Assembly: GCA_021846765.1 (NCBI GenBank)
Contig: JAJZWH010000019.1
Location: 1 to 14,514, forward strand
DNA: 14,514 nt
From: a bacterium
Lineage (GTDB): Bacteria > Patescibacteriota > Saccharimonadia > Saccharimonadales > UBA4665
Direction of reading: 5' to 3'
This document shows, one piece after another, positions 1 through 7,510 of the stretch. The notes beneath the pieces were generated by a model. It did no database searches. It saw only the letters and a list, made by a program, of their open reading frames with translations, and was not told the DNA's origin. A program made the position numbers and the translations under genes. Position 1 is the first letter of the stretch, and every line of letters starts with the position of its first letter.

Positions 1-1
1 A

Positions 2-229
2 TTTGAAAAACCTAAAGCATTATACTCTTTACTTGAAGCGAAGAAGCGGGCAGAATATGACCCAGGAGTTGGTGAGCATTGCGACATTGCTATCATTGAC
101 GGTTCATTTAAAAAGTACGATGGATCGGTGATAGATAAAGTTATGGAAACTTTTAATAAGTCCCGTGTCACCGTACAAGAAACAAAAAAGAAATATTTCA
201 CAGAAATCAAAAGTATTAAAGGGGTATAA
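2..229 (+). CDS. C-terminal end of an unrecognised protein (5' end outside window)
   Basis: An open frame enters from the left edge and ends at TAA (227-229), giving the last 75 residues of a longer protein. The visible part is soluble and charged, with a hydrophobic strand around CDIAIIDGS followed by a lysine-rich helical tail ending in SIKGV. I recognise no domain and do not assign a function. The next gene starts 10 nt downstream on the same strand, so the two are probably co-transcribed. The antisense reading frame over 104-373 has no ribosome binding site and overlaps both genes, which supports the plus-strand reading. Confidence 0.6.
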   Translation, partial: FEKPKALYSLLEAKKRAEYDPGVGEHCDIAIIDGSFKKYDGSVIDKVMETFNKSRVTVQETKKKYFTEIKSIKGV

Positions 230-239
230 TAGGTAAGCT

Positions 240-449
240 ATGAGTTTGTTAAATATCAACAAAGTTAATTCTTCCAGCATCAATGATGTTGCTAGAGATG
301 TTTTTAGTAAACCAATCAATGACGGTTCGCAAGTACAATATGAGAAACTCACGAAACTTGACTCGCCACGCATAGTGCCGCTTATACCTAGTCACGACAA
401 AATACACGTTACAGACAAAACGAAAACAACTACTCGTAAAAAACGTTAG
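240..449 (+). CDS. Small hypothetical protein (69 aa) with basic tail
   Basis: The frame starts with ATG 10 nt after the preceding stop, with a weak AGG-type ribosome binding site at about 231-233. The 69-residue product is polar, has no membrane segment, and ends in a strongly basic tail (KTKTTTRKKR) that could contact nucleic acid; that role is inference. I do not recognise a family. It lies in the same orientation as the truncated gene to its left and converges on the small minus-strand gene at 446-673. The two stop codons overlap in the tetranucleotide TTAG, so no space is left for a separate terminator. Confidence 0.5.
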   Translation: MSLLNINKVNSSSINDVARDVFSKPINDGSQVQYEKLTKLDSPRIVPLIPSHDKIHVTDKTKTTTRKKR

Positions 450-673
450 CTCTTCTTTTTATAAATATCGTAAAGCAAGTTAGCTAACGCCATAGAGTCT
501 CTTCTCATTAGCATTTTATGCCTAGTCTGTTCCAGAGTATCCTTAGCAAGTAAATCAAGTGTATCTATAACGTGCTCAATGTCCTTATCTGACATATTAT
601 CGGCGTCTTTGCCAAGTATCTTCCTAGCTTCATCAACGCTTATTATTTGCTTCATCGCTTCTTTTTTTCTCAT
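446..673 (-). CDS. Small hypothetical protein (75 aa), last gene of the type III R-M block
   Basis: This is a charged, predicted all-helical protein (core MKQIISVDEARKILG, then a long helix ending in LANLLYDIYKKKS). I do not recognise a named family. Three in-frame starts are possible: TTG at 680-682, ATG at 671-673 (chosen, with GAGAG just upstream) and ATG at 653-655, where the conserved-looking part begins. All overlap the end of the preceding gene (633-845), so translation is probably coupled. It is the fourth gene of the minus-strand run mod-res-633/845-446/673. A role connected with restriction-modification is suggested only by position. It could equally be cargo of the mobile region. 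Confidence 0.6.
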   Translation of the reverse strand: MRKKEAMKQIISVDEARKILGKDADNMSDKDIEHVIDTLDLLAKDTLEQTRHKMLMRRDSMALANLLYDIYKKKS

Positions 674-845
674 CTCTCTCAAAAAGTTCTGCTAACTGTT
701 TTTCGGTTATGGGTTGATAGACTATTTCCATTTGTCTAACCAATAGAGATAGCTTTGTGCGAGCTTCTGCATCATTTAGTTTGATATTAAAATATTTTAT
801 ATAAAGCTCCTTGAACTTTTTAATGTCAGATTCAACTAACTTCAT
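633..845 (-). CDS. Small hypothetical protein (70 aa) directly after res
   Basis: ATG (843-845) lies 5 nt after the stop of res. The product is a 70-residue, highly charged, helical protein beginning MKLVESDIKKFKELYIKYF and ending in a run of charged residues (ERDEKKRSDEANNKR). No membrane segment or catalytic motif is visible and I recognise no family. Its start is tightly coupled to res and its 3' end overlaps the next small gene by up to 41 nt, so all four minus-strand genes probably form one transcript. A DNA-binding, anti-restriction or small accessory role is possible but unsupported. Confidence 0.65.
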   Translation of the reverse strand: MKLVESDIKKFKELYIKYFNIKLNDAEARTKLSLLVRQMEIVYQPITEKQLAELFERDEKKRSDEANNKR

Positions 846-850
846 GGATT

Positions 851-3160
851 TTATAGCCTGCTAACTTCTTTTATAATTTCGTCAGAACTGGCTTTACCCA
901 CCAAGAAGAACATATTTTTGTCTCCATTTAGCTTTTGCCATAATTCGCCTAACCTTACTTTATATTGGGTGTCTTCATTACTAAAACGGTCTTCACCCTT
1001 ATACTCAACGAGCAAATATTTACCAAATATGGTTTTGATAATAAAGTCAGGGTAAAACTTGTTAGGCTTCCAACCTTGTAGGTAAAAGTCTTGCTTCTCT
1101 CTATTTCTAAACCACCAGATAACATTTTCTAGCCCGTCAATCCTAAAGGCAAAATCAGTTTCTTCGCCATTCAAGTAGCCAGCCTTTTCAAATAAATGTT
1201 TTCGGAAGTATTCGTCTGTAATACGGGTTAGTAGCGTAGTCTTGAGTGGTACATAAACAACGTTATTAGAAATAACAGAACCATCTTTATCTAGGGTTTT
1301 AAAGTGTTTCTCGGCATATGTTTCAATAATTCTAGCTATCTCATTCTGAAGTATTTCTTTGAGTCTGAAGCGATTGATACTAAGCTCATCTATTTTCTGT
1401 TTTTGAAGCAACATTTTTAGTGACCTATCTAAAAAAGTCCCCATTTCGTCAGAGGAAATGACTTTGTGATGCAGGTTCTTTTTGAGCCAGTTGGATAACT
1501 CTTCTTCAGAAAAATCCTCGGGATTTAATATTAGAGCCAAGTGACCCTGAACAACTCGGTAAAATCCACTTTCCTTATCAATATCTATCTTAACTTTTAC
1601 GTTCTGGTCAGAGTGATAGTCAAAGACAAAAGGTTCAAAGTAGTCGTTGACGTTAAAATCTTCACCAAGTAAGTCTCGGCTAAAGGCTAAGGGTTCTTGA
1701 CTGCCTTTTAGCGAGATGTAGGGAACGGCTATGTCGCTGTCATTGACTTGTCTATCAAACTCCTCTTTCTCTACCGTCACTTTACCTGTATATTGACGCA
1801 AATCTTCTTTTGAAAATCCGTTATTTTCCAAACCCTTAATAACTACGCTGGATGCCCTAGAGAAGTTTTCTGTTGAAGCAAAAACAAATGAGCAGTTCAA
1901 TTCTTGGTTTTTCTTATCTTTTACGCTAGGTAAACGCAATATACGCCCAATAGTTTGCTCTACAGCTATTCTAGAGCCTATATTAGCCACAGAGATAAGA
2001 ACATAGGCAAATGGACAGTCCCAGCCTTCTTTAAGGGCATTAACCGTGATTATGTACCTTATTTTGCAGTTAGCTGCTAGTAGGTCAATATTCTTAATAT
2101 CATCTTGCTTTGCAGTCTTTACGGCTATTTCGTCTTCATCCACTTTTAGCTCATTTATCAAAAAGTCTTTCAACTGCTGTACGTATACTTTTGAATCACT
2201 TTCTTTTTCTTGCTCAGCCTGAAGAAGAGCTATTGGTCTGATGTACTCTTTTGTAGATTGTTTTTCTTTTTGGGCTAGTTTTTCAAGGTCATTTCGCTGA
2301 CTGACACCGTCCCTAATAGCTTCTTGCCACTGAGTTACGTTACTAAGATAAATCGGTATTTTGACCATCTTCTCGGCTTTTAATTCGCTAGCTAGAACTT
2401 GTACCAAGACGTTACTTTCTTTTCGTGGTGTTGCGGTAAGTTCAATAATAATAGATGGGTTTAATTTGCGAAGCATATCAAACGACAGTGATGTCTGGGC
2501 GTTATGACCCTCATCAACAATAACTATTGGATTGTTTATGGCGATGACATTTGCTAATGAGTAGATAACTGTGTCATTCTCGTCTTTTTCAAGAAAATCA
2601 GTTTGCTCAACCAGCTCTTCAAAATGCGATAACAAAGCTCCGTTGTTTTGAAACACTTTTAGCCAGCTAGAATCTTCTCTACGAAATGCTGATAATGACG
2701 AAACTATAATGCAAAGATTTTCGCTCAGGTCAGCTTTAGTAACGCTCAGTGCTTCTTCAACGGTAAATACTTTTACATTAGAGTTGAACTGCTGGTCAAG
2801 TGCTTCTCGGTATGGATGATTGCGGTCTTTTAGGCTGTTAAGAGTTTGAGTTCTTATCGCATCTGAAGGTACAAGCCAAAGAACTAAGCCGTTGCCTATC
2901 TTCTCTTGTAGGTAATTATTGTGTATAACGCCAAGGCTATGTGTTCCTATTAGAGTTTTACCGCCACCAGTAGGGACTTTGATACAAACAAATGGCGTGG
3001 CTTCTAGCTTGTCTATTGGTTTATATGCAACTGCTTCATCGCCTAGCATATCCATATAAGAAAACCGTATGCCTTTTTCTCCGCCAACTAACCTAGAGCC
3101 TAGTAAAAACTCTTTTAGTTCATTTAGAACTCTTTCTTGATAACTTTTTAGCTCCAACAT
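851..3160 (-). CDS. res: Type III restriction enzyme, Res subunit (helicase-nuclease)
   Basis: This is the ATP-dependent DNA translocase/endonuclease subunit that acts with Mod. The superfamily 2 helicase motifs run in order: Walker A VPTGGGKT (about residues 62-69), a DEGH box (216-219), TATPR (242-246), EGWDCP (378-383) and QTIGRILR (402-409). Near the C-terminus FYPDF followed by VEYKGE (about 702-723) supplies P-D...E-x-K, the PD-(D/E)xK nuclease core usual for Res subunits. At 769 aa it is shorter than the roughly 900-1000 aa of classic Res proteins, but every key motif is present, so it looks intact. ATG lies 2 nt after the mod stop, which indicates an operon with coupled translation. 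Expression should therefore follow mod and its control region near 4720-4834. Confidence 0.93.
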   Translation of the reverse strand: MLELKSYQERVLNELKEFLLGSRLVGGEKGIRFSYMDMLGDEAVAYKPIDKLEATPFVCIKVPTGGGKTLIGTHSLGVIHNNYLQEKIGNGLVLWLVPSDAIRTQTLNSLKDRNHPYREALDQQFNSNVKVFTVEEALSVTKADLSENLCIIVSSLSAFRREDSSWLKVFQNNGALLSHFEELVEQTDFLEKDENDTVIYSLANVIAINNPIVIVDEGHNAQTSLSFDMLRKLNPSIIIELTATPRKESNVLVQVLASELKAEKMVKIPIYLSNVTQWQEAIRDGVSQRNDLEKLAQKEKQSTKEYIRPIALLQAEQEKESDSKVYVQQLKDFLINELKVDEDEIAVKTAKQDDIKNIDLLAANCKIRYIITVNALKEGWDCPFAYVLISVANIGSRIAVEQTIGRILRLPSVKDKKNQELNCSFVFASTENFSRASSVVIKGLENNGFSKEDLRQYTGKVTVEKEEFDRQVNDSDIAVPYISLKGSQEPLAFSRDLLGEDFNVNDYFEPFVFDYHSDQNVKVKIDIDKESGFYRVVQGHLALILNPEDFSEEELSNWLKKNLHHKVISSDEMGTFLDRSLKMLLQKQKIDELSINRFRLKEILQNEIARIIETYAEKHFKTLDKDGSVISNNVVYVPLKTTLLTRITDEYFRKHLFEKAGYLNGEETDFAFRIDGLENVIWWFRNREKQDFYLQGWKPNKFYPDFIIKTIFGKYLLVEYKGEDRFSNEDTQYKVRLGELWQKLNGDKNMFFLVGKASSDEIIKEVSRL

Positions 3161-3162
3161 AT

Positions 3163-4719
3163 TTAATACTTCTTTAGCTCGTAAGGGATTTGCTTAAATA
3201 TAATATTCAACTCGCCAAGTTGCTCATCATCAACAAGACATTTATCGGCATAGATTATAGATTGCTCATCACTAGCTAGGCTCTTTGCAACTTTTTCATC
3301 AAGAATATTTTTATCTTGATCATTGAAAATTAAGTAATAATTTATGTCCTTCACACTTCCAATAAAAGGATTCCTTATGCCTTTTAAATCAACGTAGCTG
3401 TTGGTTTCGGTATAAAAAATGTATGAAGCTAAGTCTTCGTACTCGGCCTTAGGATTTATAAATCCATTTGAGTCAAAGAGTTCTCCATTTAAGTCTAAAT
3501 ATTCAAACGAACCGCCAGTCCCAGTATCAAACTCAGAACCTTTATAGCCAGAAATGACTCTTCTAAGCCTCTCTGAAGTAATATCTTCAGCAATGTTTTT
3601 TTCTAATTCAACGAGGACGAACTTTCTGTTACCACTTACCTTATTTAACTCCAACACTGCCTGTCCAGTTGTCCCTGAACCTGCGAATGAGTCCAAAACA
3701 ATATCGTCTTCACCTGATGCAATCTCAACAATCCTCTTTATAAGTCCAACGGGTTTTGGGGTATCAAACGGATTTTCAGGGAATATAGCTTTTAGCTGTC
3801 TTCTTGCGTCATCATTACTCCCAACTTCATCATATAGCCATATAGTTTTAGATATTACGCCTTCCTTCATATCAGAAAGATATTTCTTTAGACGAGGTAC
3901 AGCAGTACCAGCAGCACCAAACCAAATACGATTTTCCTCTTCTGCTTTTTTCAAAGATTCAATAGAAAATCTAGGGAATGTGCCATTTGGAGGTACCCAC
4001 TTCCTGCCATTCCTAAATGTGTATTCAAAACTTTTACTATTACCGCTTTTTGCGTGAAGTGGCTGCGTCATCCAAACGCCCCTAGGGTCATTATCGGGGT
4101 TAAGGTATCTGGCGTTTTGGGCTCCTGTTCTATTAAGAAGGTTGAGCTTAAACAAATCTTTATTCTTCGCATAGACAACAACAAAATCGTGAGTATTTGA
4201 AAAATGTTTTGCATCGTTACTTTGGGTATACTTTTTTTGCCATATGATATTACTTACAAAGTTCTTCTCTCCAAACAGCTCATCCATTACCATTCTGAGA
4301 TTGTGCTGCTCGTTATCATCAATAGAGACAAAAATAGCACCATCTTGCTTCAGCAAATCTCTTAGTAGCTTTAGTCTGGGATACATCATACAGAGCCACT
4401 TATCATGTCTGCATAAGTCTTCACCCTCCGCTCCAACCACTTTATTTAGCCAGCTTTTTATTTGCGGTGCATTTACTCTGTCGCTATAAATCCATTTATC
4501 ATTTCCAGTATTGTATGGCGGGTCAATATAAATGCACTTTACCTTGTTGTAGTAAAAAGGCATCAGTGATTTAAGTGCCTCAAGGTTATCGCCCTGTATT
4601 ATCAAATTACCGTCATTGTTCCCAATTGATAGCTTCTTGTTCGGTTTTAGAACACGAAACGGTAAATCCTTGTCGTGGTTTATAACTTTATCTTTTGCTA
4701 TCCAATTCAATACAGGCAT
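3163..4719 (-). CDS. mod: Type III DNA-methyltransferase, Mod subunit (adenine-N6, beta class)
   Basis: It transfers a methyl group from S-adenosylmethionine to adenine in the recognition sequence and gives the Mod-Res complex its specificity. The catalytic motif DPPY (residues 66-69, in IYIDPPYNTG) precedes the SAM-binding motif DSFAGSGT (about 343-350). This is the beta-class order of type III Mod proteins. The segment between them (about 160-320) should hold target recognition and shows no recognisable specificity. The length of 518 aa is a little short but complete. ATG at 4717-4719 follows a weak GAG ribosome binding site. The gene diverges from an Xre regulator 114 nt away, which probably controls at least one of the two promoters. 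An A7 run on the coding strand (4232-4238) is too short to suggest phase variation. Confidence 0.93.
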   Translation of the reverse strand: MPVLNWIAKDKVINHDKDLPFRVLKPNKKLSIGNNDGNLIIQGDNLEALKSLMPFYYNKVKCIYIDPPYNTGNDKWIYSDRVNAPQIKSWLNKVVGAEGEDLCRHDKWLCMMYPRLKLLRDLLKQDGAIFVSIDDNEQHNLRMVMDELFGEKNFVSNIIWQKKYTQSNDAKHFSNTHDFVVVYAKNKDLFKLNLLNRTGAQNARYLNPDNDPRGVWMTQPLHAKSGNSKSFEYTFRNGRKWVPPNGTFPRFSIESLKKAEEENRIWFGAAGTAVPRLKKYLSDMKEGVISKTIWLYDEVGSNDDARRQLKAIFPENPFDTPKPVGLIKRIVEIASGEDDIVLDSFAGSGTTGQAVLELNKVSGNRKFVLVELEKNIAEDITSERLRRVISGYKGSEFDTGTGGSFEYLDLNGELFDSNGFINPKAEYEDLASYIFYTETNSYVDLKGIRNPFIGSVKDINYYLIFNDQDKNILDEKVAKSLASDEQSIIYADKCLVDDEQLGELNIIFKQIPYELKKY

Positions 4720-4783
4720 AAATGTCTCAAATACTATTGCTATTTATTGAGTGCATTGTATCAGTTAATGAGATAGAAGTGCT

Positions 4784-4875
4784 AGTTATTGGCTGTAGAG
4801 TTATTGGCATCATTTAATTAGCCTACAGATAGTATGACTACAGCCACCCCTATAAGACGGACATTTGCCAATAAC
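4784..4875. promoter_or_regulatory. Candidate operator: three copies of GTTATTGGC between mod and the regulator
   Basis: The decamer AGTTATTGGC occurs at 4784-4793 and 4799-4808 as direct repeats with a 15-bp period. Its 9-bp core reappears inverted (GCCAATAAC) at 4867-4875, inside the start of the regulator gene. A second hexamer, CTACAG, lies at 4823-4828 and 4838-4843, again 15 bp apart, with an inverted copy (CTGTAG) at 4793-4798. These sit in the divergent mod/regulator region, where a controller protein would bind. The repeats are seen directly; their function as operators is inferred. Confidence 0.55.
4790..4818 (+). promoter_or_regulatory. Predicted sigma70-type promoter for the Xre regulator
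   Basis: TTGGCT (4790-4795) and TTTAAT (4813-4818) are separated by 17 bp. The -10 matches the consensus at 5 of 6 positions and the -35 at 4 of 6. Transcription would begin near 4825, about 9 nt before ATG 4834, giving a very short leader. The first repeat copy overlaps the -35 and the second lies in the spacer, a layout suited to autoregulation. Confidence 0.45.
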
Positions 4876-5049
4876 GTCAAACAGCTTCGTAAAGAAGCTA
4901 ATTTGTCTCAAGAAAAGCTGGCTGATTTATGTGGTTTGCATAGAACATACATAGGTTCTATTGAGCGATACGAGCAAAACGTTTCAATAGATAATATTGC
5001 TAAAATTGCAAAAGCATTGAAAGTCCCCGTCAAAGAACTATTTGACTAA
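4834..5049 (+). CDS. Xre-family helix-turn-helix regulator, R-M controller-like
   Basis: This 71-aa protein is essentially a single HTH_3/Xre domain: FANNVKQLRKEANLSQ, then the helix-turn-helix around residues 25-44 (SQEKLADLCGLHRTYIGSIE), then a closing helix ending in VPVKELFD. Size and sequence style match controller (C) proteins of restriction-modification systems, which bind DNA as dimers and time restriction after entry into a new host. It diverges from mod and is flanked by 15-bp-period repeats that are its likely targets. C proteins are best known from type II systems, so one beside a type III operon is less usual. It could instead be a general regulator of the mobile element, since the replication and recombination genes follow on its strand. 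Confidence 0.85.
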   Translation: MTTATPIRRTFANNVKQLRKEANLSQEKLADLCGLHRTYIGSIERYEQNVSIDNIAKIAKALKVPVKELFD

Positions 5050-5080
5050 CTAGGACATGACCAACTAACTGGTTAATCTC

Positions 5081-5089
5081 TGTTAAAAT
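5081..5089 (+). promoter_or_regulatory. Possible extended -10 promoter for the 248-aa gene
   Basis: TGTTAAAAT contains a TG-n extension followed by TAAAAT (5084-5089, 5 of 6 consensus). No good -35 is seen at the expected distance, which extended -10 promoters tolerate. A start near 5096 would give a leader of about 29 nt before ATG 5125. Confidence 0.3.
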
Positions 5090-5124
5090 AGTCTTATATT
5101 TAAATAATAATTGAAGATGTAGTG

Positions 5125-5871
5125 ATGGCTTTACACGGTAAAGAAAAAATCTGGTATGTATTTGATAGACTTATTGATGCTAGAGAAGAAACAGTTGGCA
5201 ATATAGTTGGTTTACATCCTGCTGATGACCTCAATAAGCATTTTTCACATTCTGACTTTATAAACTTAATGAAGAAACTTGAACAAGAAAAAGCAGCAAA
5301 GTTTATAAGCCTACCAACAGCCCAAACCTACTTGAAATATCAGATTAAAATACTGCCTGGCTTTGATGCCTACCACAAGACGTTATGGGCTGACCCTCAG
5401 TACCGTGAGTTTAGTAGAAATAAGTATCCGCCAAAAGACTTAGAGGTTCGTAACAGTAACACCCATTCCAATAATGAAATAGTTAATCAAATAGATAGTA
5501 ATGCAAGTACAACATCTGATAAATCATCTCCTTACACTATTACTTACTCGACTAACCGAGACATAATATTAAATGGCCTAATGGTGTTATCAAGGCCAAC
5601 GTTTAATGGCGAAAATGACCTAGTATTTAGTTATCTGTTCAAGAACCCTGGTAAGTCATTTTCCAAAAAGGAAATAGAAGAAGCAATCTCGCAAAAAATA
5701 GCCAAAGACTTCCATAAAATAGTTGAAAACCTTGGCTTTAAGGGCGATTTAGCTAAGATGTTCTTTTCCATCTCTAAGAACGACGTTATGTTTAGAAACC
5801 AAGTATCAAGTGATGATCTTGTACGGATGGGTATTAGCTTGGTTCACTTAAATAAAACTAAAGCAACCTAA
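5125..5871 (+). CDS. Hypothetical protein (248 aa) with helical C-terminal domain
   Basis: I do not recognise this protein. The N-terminal half (about 1-110) is mixed alpha/beta and rich in charged and aromatic residues (KEKIWYVFDRL, KILPGFDAYHKTLWADPQYREF). A polar Asn/Ser/Thr-rich linker follows at about 112-140. The C-terminal part (about 155-240) starts with LVFSYLFKNPGKSFSKKEIEE, the kind of helix pattern seen in winged-helix DNA-binding domains; that resemblance is a guess. There is no signal peptide or membrane segment. ATG 5125 is preferred over the overlapping GTG 5122. It lies 72 nt after the regulator and leads into the replication block, so it may be an element-encoded regulator or accessory replication protein. 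Confidence 0.7.
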   Translation: MALHGKEKIWYVFDRLIDAREETVGNIVGLHPADDLNKHFSHSDFINLMKKLEQEKAAKFISLPTAQTYLKYQIKILPGFDAYHKTLWADPQYREFSRNKYPPKDLEVRNSNTHSNNEIVNQIDSNASTTSDKSSPYTITYSTNRDIILNGLMVLSRPTFNGENDLVFSYLFKNPGKSFSKKEIEEAISQKIAKDFHKIVENLGFKGDLAKMFFSISKNDVMFRNQVSSDDLVRMGISLVHLNKTKAT

Positions 5872-5908
5872 GCATCCCTAACGATACCCACAGTAGCGAA
5901 TCGTACTT

Positions 5909-5938
5909 CTTAATGGGTTAAGTTCGTAATATGCGAAC
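5909..5938 (+). other. Two adjacent short hairpins before the replication block
   Basis: CTTAA/TTAAG (5909-5913 with 5918-5922, 4-nt loop) is followed directly by GTTCG/CGAAC (5922-5926 with 5934-5938, 7-nt loop). The loop of the second contains the ATG of the 49-aa ORF. It could modulate translation, or be part of a rolling-circle double-strand origin upstream of the initiator. Both ideas are speculative because the stems are only 5 bp. Confidence 0.25.
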
Positions 5939-6080
5939 GAACACCACTGCATCAGCAAGCCCAGCACAGCCAAAACGATGGTCTGATGCCGAGCTTAGGC
6001 GTGCCAGCCGTGTTCTTCAAATACTGATAAATATTGACCAACGACAGAAAAGAAAAGCCAATGAGCCTAAGAATAAGTGA
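5931..6080 (+). CDS. Short ORF (49 aa) overlapping the start of the SpoVG-family gene
   Basis: A short frame runs from ATG 5931 to TGA 6078-6080. It encodes a basic peptide with an Ala/Ser/Thr-rich start and a helical, Arg/Lys-rich remainder (RWSDAELRRASRVLQILIN then DQRQKRKANEPKNK). It overlaps the next ATG (6061) by 20 nt, which suggests translational coupling. It fills the gap between the 248-aa gene and the SpoVG-like gene in the same orientation. No strong ribosome binding site is visible and no family is recognised. The basic character would fit a small DNA-binding protein. It may not be a real gene. Confidence 0.45.
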   Translation: MRTNTTASASPAQPKRWSDAELRRASRVLQILINIDQRQKRKANEPKNK

Positions 6081-6366
6081 AGTCAACATAACGCCTAGTA
6101 ACCCCGCAGATGGTCTTATAGCTTTTGCTAGTTTTGTTATTAACGATGCCCTGTACTGCGGTTCAGTAGGTATTTATACAAGACCGAAGGGCGGTTATAG
6201 GTTGGTTTACCCGACAAAACAAGTTGCAGGTCGTCAACTTGATATTTTTCACCCAATATCGGCTGCTGTCGGCAAGCTGATTGAGCAAGAAGTAATAACT
6301 AAATATGAAGAAGTAATGAACAATGCTTGGAATAGACACCGTGATACTCACTCTATACCCTCATGA
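6061..6366 (+). CDS. spoVG: SpoVG-family nucleic-acid-binding protein
   Basis: The 101-aa product starting MSLRISEVNITPSNPADG matches the SpoVG layout. A short first beta strand is followed by GLIAFASFVINDALYCGSVG, then YTRPKGGYRLVYPTK, a segment with HPISAAVGKLIEQEV, and a final helix. Known SpoVG proteins are small dimers that bind DNA and RNA and modulate gene expression. ATG 6061 is chosen over an upstream TTG (6034) because the family begins just before the LRISEV strand and the TTG extension has no homologous counterpart. The gene is overlapped at both ends: by the 49-aa ORF upstream and by the replication initiator (6323) downstream. In this setting it might coat or regulate replication intermediates, an inference from position. 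Confidence 0.75.
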   Translation: MSLRISEVNITPSNPADGLIAFASFVINDALYCGSVGIYTRPKGGYRLVYPTKQVAGRQLDIFHPISAAVGKLIEQEVITKYEEVMNNAWNRHRDTHSIPS

Positions 6367-7486
6367 ATATGCTATCTTGCGACCTTGGGACTTTACGCCC
6401 AATGTTAATCGCATTACTGAGCTAAACCCTCAAGATATGGGTAAAGGCAGGTTTATGCCAGCAGTCCGCAACCCAAGCAAGCATGACAACCAAGAAGCAG
6501 GTTATCTACCTTATCTAACCTTTTATAGAGGTATTAGAGCTGGTGGTATGACACACGAGCTAAGAGTTCAGTTTTCAGCTACCAAAATGGTTTACGGCAA
6601 TAGCTTTGATGAGCTTTTAAGCTCCGACATTGAACTTATGTACAAGCAAGTATTTGATGGCTTGAAGTATTACGGCGTAAGGTTATTTAAAGGCATTGAT
6701 ACATTATTAAACGCTAGAGTATCAGCTATTCACTATGCCAAGAACTTCCCGCTGACCAATTACATGACTGCTCATGAAGCAGTTACCGAAATTAAAAAGT
6801 GCGATGTCAATTCTTGGCGTGACGTTACCGAAAACGGGTACACCAATAATGGTCATGGCTACAAAACTCACTCTAAATATTACGAGTTAGCTTTTTACGA
6901 CAAGATGGCTGAGTATTACAAAGGTAGACGCAATCAACCAGTGTTTGATAAAGACTTGCAGCTACAAATGAACCTGTTTGATGACAAGAAGCTGGTACAG
7001 CCGTTTGAAGTATTAAGAATGGAAGCAAGGCTTAACAATGCCAGGACAATCAAGACCTCCCTGGCAAAAGCTGGTTATAAAGATACAAAGATAACATTTG
7101 ATGCACTTTGCAAAAAAGATGTGTCACAAGCGGTATTAAAGCAACAGTTGGCTGAGATGTATTCAAGGTATCCAAAAATCAGTGATGCAAGAGCTCCTGA
7201 CCTATATACGTTGTTTAGTGAGCTATACGTACAAAATCCTAAGCGAAGTATGGCGACTATATTGTCAGCAGTTGGGCTAAAAGCACTAAACCTAGAAGGT
7301 GGCACTAGAAGGCTTAAAGACATTGTTGGAACACGTGGTAGCCCAAACCTACTTAGGCAGGTTAAGGTAATCAACCATGATTTAGCCTATCGTTTTGAGC
7401 AACCAGAGGTTTTTCAACTATTAAACGAGCAGCTAGATAGGTTCGAGCCTGTTCATTTAAGTAACTTCGTGGAAGATATTAAATAA
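6323..7486 (+). CDS. Rolling-circle replication initiator, phage II/X-like
   Basis: The 387-aa protein resembles replication initiators of the filamentous-phage gene II/X family (Phage_CRI plus Phage_X domains), which nick one strand at the origin to start rolling-circle replication. Features in order: a hydrophobic start GIDTVILTLYPHEYAIL; YLPYLTFYRGIRAGG with HELRVQFSATKMVYGNSFDEL (about 61-98), which parallels the gene II core; a DTLLNARVSAI segment (126-135); HSKYYELAFYDKMAEYYK (about 183-200); and VLRMEARLNNARTIK (about 230-244), the family's arginine/glutamate strand before its C-terminal helices. The assignment is from motif layout, not alignment. ATG 6323 overlaps the SpoVG-like gene by 44 bp. 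No ZOT, coat or other virion gene is seen, so this is more likely a plasmid/integrative replicon than a full inovirus. Confidence 0.72.
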   Translation: MLGIDTVILTLYPHEYAILRPWDFTPNVNRITELNPQDMGKGRFMPAVRNPSKHDNQEAGYLPYLTFYRGIRAGGMTHELRVQFSATKMVYGNSFDELLSSDIELMYKQVFDGLKYYGVRLFKGIDTLLNARVSAIHYAKNFPLTNYMTAHEAVTEIKKCDVNSWRDVTENGYTNNGHGYKTHSKYYELAFYDKMAEYYKGRRNQPVFDKDLQLQMNLFDDKKLVQPFEVLRMEARLNNARTIKTSLAKAGYKDTKITFDALCKKDVSQAVLKQQLAEMYSRYPKISDARAPDLYTLFSELYVQNPKRSMATILSAVGLKALNLEGGTRRLKDIVGTRGSPNLLRQVKVINHDLAYRFEQPEVFQLLNEQLDRFEPVHLSNFVEDIK

Positions 7487-7510
7487 AGTAGTACAATAGG
7501 AGTAAAAGTA

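Noticed and set aside
104..373. Minus-strand frame of 89 aa
   Set aside because: It is antisense to two coherent plus-strand frames (2-229 and 240-449), is hydrophobic by base composition, and has no ribosome binding site.
4232..4238. Homopolymer-based phase variation of mod
   Set aside because: The longest run is seven A on the coding strand and there are no longer simple repeats. This is too short to support a phase-variation claim.
3554..4489. Plus-strand frames opposite mod (3554-4057 and 4244-4489)
   Set aside because: They are antisense to the motif-bearing methyltransferase and have low-complexity Ser/Phe/Leu-rich translations.
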